Below, one piece after another: positions 58,660 through 64,000 of a stretch of DNA of 64,000 nucleotides (the stretch's first letter is position 1; each line of letters starts with the position of its first letter). Below the pieces are notes generated by a model. That model saw nothing but the letters and a program-made list of their open reading frames with translations. It was not told the origin of the DNA and did no database searches. The position numbers were made by a program, and so were the translations under genes. The stretch lies in assembly GCA_004554775.1 (NCBI GenBank), contig SFKI01000006.1, positions 97,616-161,615 of the forward strand, in the 5' to 3' direction. Origin of the DNA: Subdoligranulum variabile. Lineage in GTDB: Bacteria > Bacillota > Clostridia > Oscillospirales > Ruminococcaceae.

Positions 58660-60675
58660 ATGTTCAGTAAGCGGAATCCCATGAAATATTTCTCCGGCAA
58701 CGCCTTTGCGCGGCTGCCGCTGTATAAACTGGTGGCGGGCGGCTCAGCCGTTGTGCTGACGGCCAGCATCGGCCTGGGCGTTATGGCGGCGTCGTTCACA
58801 CCGCAGGCCCAGCCGGAACCCACCCCGGAGCCGACGGCCGTCGTCGAAGCGACCCCGACCCCGGAACCGACCGCCACGCCGGAACCGGATAAGGACCTGT
58901 ATGTCGATGTGACTGTTGTGCAGCAGGATATCGGTGTGGAGTTGTACACGCTGCCCACGACCACCCCCGAAAGCGCTGCGGAAACCAAGGACGAGGACGC
59001 CGAGGAAAAGCAGCCCCTGCTGGACGTGGCCGCTACCATCACTCTGACCGATAAGGACGGCAAGACCACCGATTATGAGCTGGACACCAAGACAGGCACC
59101 GCCCTGGCCGAAGATGTCGAGCCCGGCGATTACACCGTAGCCGTGCAGCCCATTGAGGGCTATGTTACGCCCGAGGCCAAGGACGTTACGGTCAACAAAA
59201 AGGTCGTCTACAAGGCCGATGTCGCCGCCGTCAAGGAGAAGATCGTCCAGGCCAGCCAGATCAACGAGAGCGCCGAGGACTCGGCCACCAAAAATGCCGG
59301 TTCCGCCCCCATCGCTGAGGAAGTGACCGACACCGTCACCTACGCCGAGAGCGCCAAGACCGAGACCGGCAAGACCACTACATACACCGCCAAACTCAGT
59401 AGCAGCGGCCATCTGCTGCTGTCTGACGGCACCGAGACACCCTATCTGCCTGTCTACAAGGACGGCACCAAGGACCTGATCGGTGCCAAGCGCGACAGCG
59501 GTTATGCCGTCAATCACAGCACGGCCATCTGGCTGCCAGGCGCAGCGGATTCCATCGTGCCGCTGGCTGCCACCACCCGCACCGTCCACCACGCCGACGG
59601 ACAGGATGAAATTATGGTGACTGAGGAAAACAGCAGCAGCGATTCCTCTTCGATCAGCGGTGAGGGCGGCGAAACCACGCCCACCCCGACCCCGGCGGAG
59701 ACCCAGGAGCCGACCCCGACGCCCGAAGTATCCGCCACGCCGGAACCGTCGCAGGAGCCGACGGCTACGCCTACCCCGACCCCGGAGGAGAGCGCCACCC
59801 CGACGCCGACCCCGACCGTCACGCCTACCCCCACCCCGGCGGCTACGCCGACCCCGGTGCCGGACCGCACGGCCAACTTCCCCAATGAGATCGAAGCCTC
59901 CAAACTGGCCGAATACGGCTTTGCCGTAACCAGCAGCGAAACGATCGAGTACCAGTACACCGGCTGGCAGAACATTGACGGTGCCACCTACTACTACGAC
60001 CCTGCCACCCACCAGCCCGTTACCGGCAACCAGGTCATTCAGGGCGATGTCTACACCTTTGGTGCGGACGGCGCGCTGAACCGCACGGCCCGTGGTATCG
60101 ACGTTTCCAAGTTCCAGGGCAGCATTGACTGGAACGCCGTCAAGGCCGATGGCATCACCTTTGCCATCATCCGCTGCGGCTACCGTGGTTACGGCAGCGG
60201 CGCACTGGTCGAGGATTCGACCTACCGCGCCAACATTCGTGGTGCCATCAACGCGGGCCTGAAGGTGGGCGTCTACTTCTACAGTCAGGCCACCAACGAG
60301 GCCGAGGCCGTCGAGGAAGCTAGCATGGTGCTGAGCCTGGTCAGCGGCTACTCGCTGCCGCTGGGCGTCTACTATGATACCGAGAAAGTCGCCGGTGACA
60401 CCGGCCGCGCCGATACCATCAGCGCCGCCCAGCGTACCGCCTGCGCCGTCGCCTTCTGCGAGACTATTCGCAATGCGGGCTATTCCGCCGGTGTCTACTC
60501 CTACGCAAGCTGGTTCTATAACTCGCTGAACTTTGCCAACATCAGCAAGTACAACACCTGGATCGCCCAGTACCGCGATACATTGAGCTTCAGCTACAAG
60601 TATAACATCTGGCAGTACACGGGCTCCGGCCGTGTCAACGGCATCTCCAAGCCCGTTGATATGAACATTGGCTGA
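58660..60675 (+). CDS. exported GH25 lysozyme with long Pro/Thr linker
   Basis: 671 residues. N-terminal membrane anchor or signal (about 22-45, LYKLVAGGSAVVLTASIGLG), a PTPEPTATPE linker, a beta-rich region (about 80-330, with DGKTTDYELDTKTG), a second PTPTP/E linker (about 345-405), one cell-wall-binding-like repeat (YTGWQNIDGATYYYDPATHQ) and the C-terminal GH25 muramidase: RGIDVSKFQGSIDWNAVKAD, IRCGYRGYG, VYYDTEKVAG (catalytic DxE). It should cut the glycan of peptidoglycan at the cell surface. GAGGACAGG precedes the start. Confidence 0.9.
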   Translation: MFSKRNPMKYFSGNAFARLPLYKLVAGGSAVVLTASIGLGVMAASFTPQAQPEPTPEPTAVVEATPTPEPTATPEPDKDLYVDVTVVQQDIGVELYTLPTTTPESAAETKDEDAEEKQPLLDVAATITLTDKDGKTTDYELDTKTGTALAEDVEPGDYTVAVQPIEGYVTPEAKDVTVNKKVVYKADVAAVKEKIVQASQINESAEDSATKNAGSAPIAEEVTDTVTYAESAKTETGKTTTYTAKLSSSGHLLLSDGTETPYLPVYKDGTKDLIGAKRDSGYAVNHSTAIWLPGAADSIVPLAATTRTVHHADGQDEIMVTEENSSSDSSSISGEGGETTPTPTPAETQEPTPTPEVSATPEPSQEPTATPTPTPEESATPTPTPTVTPTPTPAATPTPVPDRTANFPNEIEASKLAEYGFAVTSSETIEYQYTGWQNIDGATYYYDPATHQPVTGNQVIQGDVYTFGADGALNRTARGIDVSKFQGSIDWNAVKADGITFAIIRCGYRGYGSGALVEDSTYRANIRGAINAGLKVGVYFYSQATNEAEAVEEASMVLSLVSGYSLPLGVYYDTEKVAGDTGRADTISAAQRTACAVAFCETIRNAGYSAGVYSYASWFYNSLNFANISKYNTWIAQYRDTLSFSYKYNIWQYTGSGRVNGISKPVDMNIG

Positions 60676-60694
60676 TTCCCCTAAACAAAAATAA

Positions 60695-60735
60695 CGCCCC
60701 GGTGCGCAAAATCCATCGCACCGGGGCGCTTTATT
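60695..60735. terminator. bidirectional terminator between lysozyme and proA
   Basis: Perfect 12-bp stem CGCCCCGGTGCG/CGCACCGGGGCG, 10-base loop; CTTTATTTA on plus and TTATTTTTG on minus. Confidence 0.88.
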
Positions 60736-60751
60736 TAGGAATTTGAAATTT

Positions 60752-62044
60752 TCAGCAGCAGGGCGTCTGCATCTTGGCGGCACTGCCGCCGCGCGTCTGG
60801 CCGCTGCCGTGGATGATATACTTGTAGGTACACAGCTCAGCCAGCCCCATCGGGCCGCGGGCGTGCAGCTTTTGGGTGCTGATGCCCATTTCACAGCCCA
60901 GGCCGAACTCGCCGCCGTCGGTAAAGCGGGTGCTGGCGTTCACGTAGACCGCCGCGCTGTCCACACAGGCGGTAAAGCGCTGGGCCGCAGCCTTGTCCGC
61001 CGTGATGATGGCCTCGCTGTGGTGGGTAGAGTGTTTGGCAATGTGGGCAATGGCGTCGTCCAGCGTATCCACCACGGCCACGCTCAGCTTGTAGTCAAGG
61101 TATTCGGTGTCAAAATCCTCGGGCGCAGCGGGTACGCCGTCGATGATGGCAGCGGCGCGGGCATCCAGGTGCAGCTCTACCGGGGTCAGCCCGGCAGCAG
61201 TACGGTCATCGACCAGGCGCTGCTTCAGCATCGGCAAAAACTGGGCGGCTACATCGCGGTGTACCAGCAGCGCTTCCTCGGCGTTGCAGACACTGGGGCG
61301 GCTGGTCTTGGCGTTCTCCACAATGTTTACGGCCATGTCCAGATCAGCGGCGGCGTCCACATACACGTGGCAGATGCCCGTGCCGGTCTGGATACATGGG
61401 ACAGTGGCGTTCTCCACGCAGGCGCGGATCAGCCCGGCCCCGCCGCGAGGGATCAGCAGGTCGACCAGCCCGTCAGCGGTCATCAGTTCGTTGGCACTGG
61501 CGTGGCTCGTGTCTTCAATCAGGCTCACCGCCGTTTCGGGCAGGTGGGCTTTGCGCAGGCCCGCACGCAGGGCTTCCACAATGGCGTGGCAGCTGGCCCA
61601 GGCATCGCGGCCGCAGCGCAGGATGCAGGCGCTGCCCGCTTTCACCGCCAGCGCGGCGGCGTCGCTTGTTACGTTGGGGCGGCTCTCGTAAATAATGGCG
61701 ATGACCCCCATCGGTACGGCAGTTTTTTCAATCACCAGTCCATTGGGGCGCACGATGCGGCGCAGCACCGCGCCCACCGGGTCCGGCAGGGCAGCGACCT
61801 CGCGCATACCCTTGGCCATGTCGGTCAGGCGGGACGGCGTCAGTGCCAGGCGGTCCAGCATTACATCGCTGACCCGGCCGCGCGCGGCGTCCAGATCTTT
61901 GGCGTTGGCTTCCAGGATCGTATCTTTCGCGGCGATCAGCGCCACAGCCATGGCTTCCAGTGCGGCGTTTTTGGTGTCGGCATCGGCCAGCGCCAGCGGC
62001 ATGCGGGCGGCCTGTGCGGCCTGCAAAATTTCCAGCGTCGTCAT
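60752..62044 (-). CDS. proA: glutamate-5-semialdehyde dehydrogenase (gamma-glutamyl phosphate reductase)
   Basis: Second step of proline synthesis: NADPH reduction of gamma-glutamyl phosphate. 430 residues: MGVIAIIYESRPNVTSDAAA, the catalytic Cys in RPSVCNAEEALLVH, and the C-terminal FTDGGEFGLGCEMGISTQKL. Start at 62044 after AAGGAG, overlapping proB by four bases. Third gene of a proC-proB-proA operon. Confidence 0.97.
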   Translation of the reverse strand: MTTLEILQAAQAARMPLALADADTKNAALEAMAVALIAAKDTILEANAKDLDAARGRVSDVMLDRLALTPSRLTDMAKGMREVAALPDPVGAVLRRIVRPNGLVIEKTAVPMGVIAIIYESRPNVTSDAAALAVKAGSACILRCGRDAWASCHAIVEALRAGLRKAHLPETAVSLIEDTSHASANELMTADGLVDLLIPRGGAGLIRACVENATVPCIQTGTGICHVYVDAAADLDMAVNIVENAKTSRPSVCNAEEALLVHRDVAAQFLPMLKQRLVDDRTAAGLTPVELHLDARAAAIIDGVPAAPEDFDTEYLDYKLSVAVVDTLDDAIAHIAKHSTHHSEAIITADKAAAQRFTACVDSAAVYVNASTRFTDGGEFGLGCEMGISTQKLHARGPMGLAELCTYKYIIHGSGQTRGGSAAKMQTPCC

Positions 62045-62817
62045 TGTGCGTGCTCCTTTTTGCCAATAAAGCGGGTGCCGACCGGCTTGCCCTCGACAAT
62101 ATCGTACAGGACATCGGCGCGGGCTCCGTTGGTAATGATCATGTCGGCCCCGGCGTTGGTGGCGCGTTTGGCAGCGCTGATCTTGGTCAGCATGCCGCCT
62201 GTGCCAAGGCTTGACCCGGCCCCGCCCGCCAGCGCCTCAATTTCGGGCGTGATGGCTTCCACCACGGGGATGAGCTTGGCGTCGGGGTGGGTGTGCGGGT
62301 CAGCAGTGTACAGCCCTTCGATGTCCGAAAGCAGCACTACCAGGTCGGCGTGGATGCACTCGCCCACCAGTGCGGCCAGCGTGTCGTTATCGCCCAGCGA
62401 GTATTCTTCGCAGGCGATGGGGTCGTTCTCATTGATGATGGGAATGGCGCCCAGCTCCAGCAGCCGTTCCAGCGTATTGCGCAGGTTGTGCAGCCGGTTT
62501 TCGTGGTCGAAATCCTCCCAGGTCAGCAGCATCTGGGCTACAGTGTGGTTGTACTGACCAAACAGCCGGTCATAGGTGTACATCAGCTCACACTGGCCCA
62601 CGGCAGCGGCGGCCTGCTTGGTGGTAATGTCCTGGGGCTTCTGGATCTGCAATTTGCCAACGCCCAGGCCCGTTGCGGCCGAGGAAACCACGATCAGCTC
62701 GTGCCCGGCATTTTTAATGTCGCTCCACACTTTTACAAGGTCCTCGGTGTGGCGGATGTTCAGCCGCCCGCCCGGGTGGGCCAGCGTGCTGGTGCCGACC
62801 TTAACAACAATACGCAT
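62041..62817 (-). CDS. proB: glutamate 5-kinase, short form without PUA domain
   Basis: First step of proline synthesis: phosphorylates glutamate; normally feedback-inhibited by proline. 258 residues: IVVKVGTSTLAHPGGRLNIR, NENDPIACEEYSLGDNDTLA, LLSDIEGLYTADP and GTGGMLTKISAAKRAT. The amino-acid-kinase domain is complete; the C-terminal PUA domain of E. coli ProB is absent, as in several Firmicutes. One base lies between the proC stop and this start. Confidence 0.96.
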   Translation of the reverse strand: MRIVVKVGTSTLAHPGGRLNIRHTEDLVKVWSDIKNAGHELIVVSSAATGLGVGKLQIQKPQDITTKQAAAAVGQCELMYTYDRLFGQYNHTVAQMLLTWEDFDHENRLHNLRNTLERLLELGAIPIINENDPIACEEYSLGDNDTLAALVGECIHADLVVLLSDIEGLYTADPHTHPDAKLIPVVEAITPEIEALAGGAGSSLGTGGMLTKISAAKRATNAGADMIITNGARADVLYDIVEGKPVGTRFIGKKEHAQ

Positions 62818-62818
62818 T

Positions 62819-63622
62819 TTATTTCCCCAAATCTTTCGTTTTCTCGTAGGCGGCCAGTACGGCGTCGGTCACGGCACCGCGGAACGCCCGCTCTTCCAGC
62901 AAACGCACGCCCTGGATGGTCGAACCGCCCGGGCTGCACACGGCGTCTTTCAGCGCGCCGGGGTGGCTGCCGCTTTCCAGTACCATGCGGGCACTGCCCA
63001 GCACCATCTGGGCAGCGTATTCCTGGGCTTTGACGCGGGGCAGGCCTGCGGCCACGCCGCCGTCGGCCAGCGCTTCAATAAACTGGTACACCCACGCCGG
63101 GCCGCAGCCGGAAACCGCACTGGCGGCGTCGATCAGCGTTTCGGGCACTTCATCCAGCCGCCCGGCGGGCTGCATCGCGGTCAGCCATTCCTGCAGCCGG
63201 GCGGGCTCTACATCGTCGTGGCAGTACTGGATCATCCCGGCGCCCAGTGCCACGGGGGTGTTGGGCATCATGCGGATGATGGGGTAGCCGCTGCCCGCCA
63301 TGTGGCGGATCTGCTGCATCGAAAGCCCCGCCGCCATGCTGACAAGCACAAACGGGCGGCTTTCGCCCCGGGCTTCCAGCGTGGGGGCCAGTTCGTCCAG
63401 CATGTCCGCCATCATCTGGGGCTTGACCCCCAGAAAAATAAAATCGCAGATGCCTGCTACCTGCTCATTGGTGCCGCAGGCGCATCCAAGTTCCGCCGCC
63501 AAAGCCTGCGCTTTGGCCGGGGTGCGGTTGGCCAGCAGCACATCGCCGGCACCTGCACTCTTGCAGACCGCCCGGGCCACCGCGCCGCCCATATTACCGC
63601 AGCCGATAAAACCGTATTTCAT
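62819..63622 (-). CDS. proC: pyrroline-5-carboxylate reductase
   Basis: Last step of proline synthesis. 267 residues: Rossmann start MKYGFIGCGNMGGAVARAVC, FIFLGVKPQMM, IIRMMPNTPVALGAGM, and the C-terminal AVSGCGPAWVYQFIEALADG plus DAVCSPGGSTIQGVRLLEE. Start at 63622 after GGGAG. First gene of the operon. Confidence 0.97.
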   Translation of the reverse strand: MKYGFIGCGNMGGAVARAVCKSAGAGDVLLANRTPAKAQALAAELGCACGTNEQVAGICDFIFLGVKPQMMADMLDELAPTLEARGESRPFVLVSMAAGLSMQQIRHMAGSGYPIIRMMPNTPVALGAGMIQYCHDDVEPARLQEWLTAMQPAGRLDEVPETLIDAASAVSGCGPAWVYQFIEALADGGVAAGLPRVKAQEYAAQMVLGSARMVLESGSHPGALKDAVCSPGGSTIQGVRLLEERAFRGAVTDAVLAAYEKTKDLGK

Positions 63623-63656
63623 GGTGATCTCCCTCTATATACTATAAGATAGTAAC

Positions 63657-63685
63657 ATGGTAGCGCAGAGAAGTGGGTTTGTCAA
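63657..63685 (-). promoter_or_regulatory. promoter of proC-proB-proA
   Basis: Minus strand TTGACA, 17 bases, TACCAT, about 35 bases before the start and 15 after the upstream terminator. Confidence 0.6.
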
Positions 63686-63699
63686 TGAAAAAATATACA

Positions 63700-63734
63700 T
63701 AAAAAGCCGGGGCGAACATTTCGTTCGCCCCGGC
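63700..63734 (-). terminator. strong terminator of an upstream minus-strand transcript
   Basis: Perfect 12-bp stem GCCGGGGCGAAC/GTTCGCCCCGGC, 5-base loop, then TTTTTATG on the minus strand. It ends the unidentified transcript at 63735-64000. Confidence 0.92.
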
Positions 63735-64000
63735 GGTCTTACTTCTTCGGAGTCATAGCCTCATAACCCTTACTCGTTATTTTTCGGACTGTACCCTTGT
63801 TTTCATGGGGGATCATCCTAACCTTTGCGATTCTGTTGAACCCTTTCAGGGACCTTAGTTACCTGTTCATTGGTCTTACCCTCAGATGTTAAGATCGAAG
63901 CGGGTCTTGGGTCTGATGCTGAGGACTGCGCCTCTTAACTCTTGTACATTGGAGTGTCTCCTTGTGGATCAGATGAAATTCAGGTTCTTCCTGTTCGGCG
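63735..64000 (-). ncRNA. 3' part of an unidentified transcript, possible structured RNA
   Basis: 266 bases, less GC-rich than neighbouring genes, with no ORF longer than about 40 codons in any frame and stops spread over all frames. Local pairings: GTTAAGA with TCTTAAC (63888-63894, 63933-63939), CCCT/AGGG (63841-63851), ATAAC/GTTAT (63763-63780). A strong terminator follows. I compared it by eye with tmRNA, 6S, SRP RNA, RNase P RNA and rRNA signatures and matched none. It could also be a decayed gene; short basic peptides are readable in several frames. Confidence 0.4.

Noticed and set aside
59690..59870. Tandem DNA repeat in the lysozyme gene as a possible CRISPR or satellite
   Set aside because: The CCGACCCCG-like repetition simply encodes the Pro/Thr linker and has no spacers.
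59660..59929. Short Arg/Pro ORF in the lysozyme linker
   Set aside because: It is the alternate frame of the PTPTPE linker coding repeat; no start signal of its own.
63735..64000. rRNA, tmRNA, SRP RNA, 6S or RNase P RNA at the right edge
   Set aside because: None of their conserved sequences (for example tmRNA acceptor end, SRP GGAAGCAGC, RNase P GAGGAAAGTCC) could be found in either strand of the visible part.

Overview
The window looks like chromosome of a Gram-positive Firmicute, most likely an Oscillospiraceae/Ruminococcaceae gut anaerobe (Faecalibacterium-Gemmiger-Subdoligranulum type). I infer this from GC-rich genes beside AT-rich sigma-A promoters (TTGNNN-17-TATAAT), strong AGGAGG ribosome sites, zinc-type S14 and L36, RqcH, IreB, ThiT with a TPP riboswitch, and the S10-spc-alpha ribosomal order. 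The genus call is an inference. There is no prophage, CRISPR array, transposase or tRNA that I can see.

Layout. 1-2971 (minus): pheA-aroB-aroC, aromatic amino acid synthesis; aroC runs off the left edge. 3117-5776: a HAD phosphatase, a sirtuin, and divergent NAD(P)H-hydrate dehydratase. 5891-6886: WYL regulator with a palindrome inside its promoter. 6955-15126: surface polysaccharide cluster (priming sugar transferase, two GT4, a large membrane protein, GT2, UDP-galactopyranose mutase), closed by a terminator. 15327-21753: rpe, three Rnf-like membrane subunits (D, E, A), a DUF1015 protein, a proline-rich basic protein and rlmA. 21809-24462: ECF sigma with a linked membrane protein, a second sigma-like gene, and a zinc-ribbon protein. 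24554-32924: two large membrane proteins, DUF1858, trmK, Nif3, rqcH and a LysM lipoprotein.

32925-48999 is the ribosomal superoperon: a 340-nt structured leader, rpsJ to rplO, secY, adk, map, a KOW protein, infA, rpmJ, rpsM, rpsK, rpsD, rpoA, rplQ and a terminator. Spacing is tight except for structured gaps before rplC, rplB and rpsM.

49211-63622: a CorC-type protein, a long PRPP synthetase, murD, a repeat-rich gap, GNAT plus methionine-gamma-lyase-like pair, ireB, riboswitch-controlled thiT, a DUF3810 putative metalloprotease, a GH25 lysozyme and proC-proB-proA. The right edge (63735-64000) seems to hold the 3' part of an unidentified minus-strand RNA with a strong terminator.

The most notable observations: (1) rpsM encodes only 80 residues because about 41 internal residues of S13 are missing in frame; (2) the Rnf-like D/E/A trio has lost three of the four cysteines that bind the intramembrane 2Fe-2S cluster and has no standard flavinylation motif, suggesting a non-redox derivative; (3) the unidentified RNA at the right edge; (4) an attenuator-like hairpin in the rpsJ leader.
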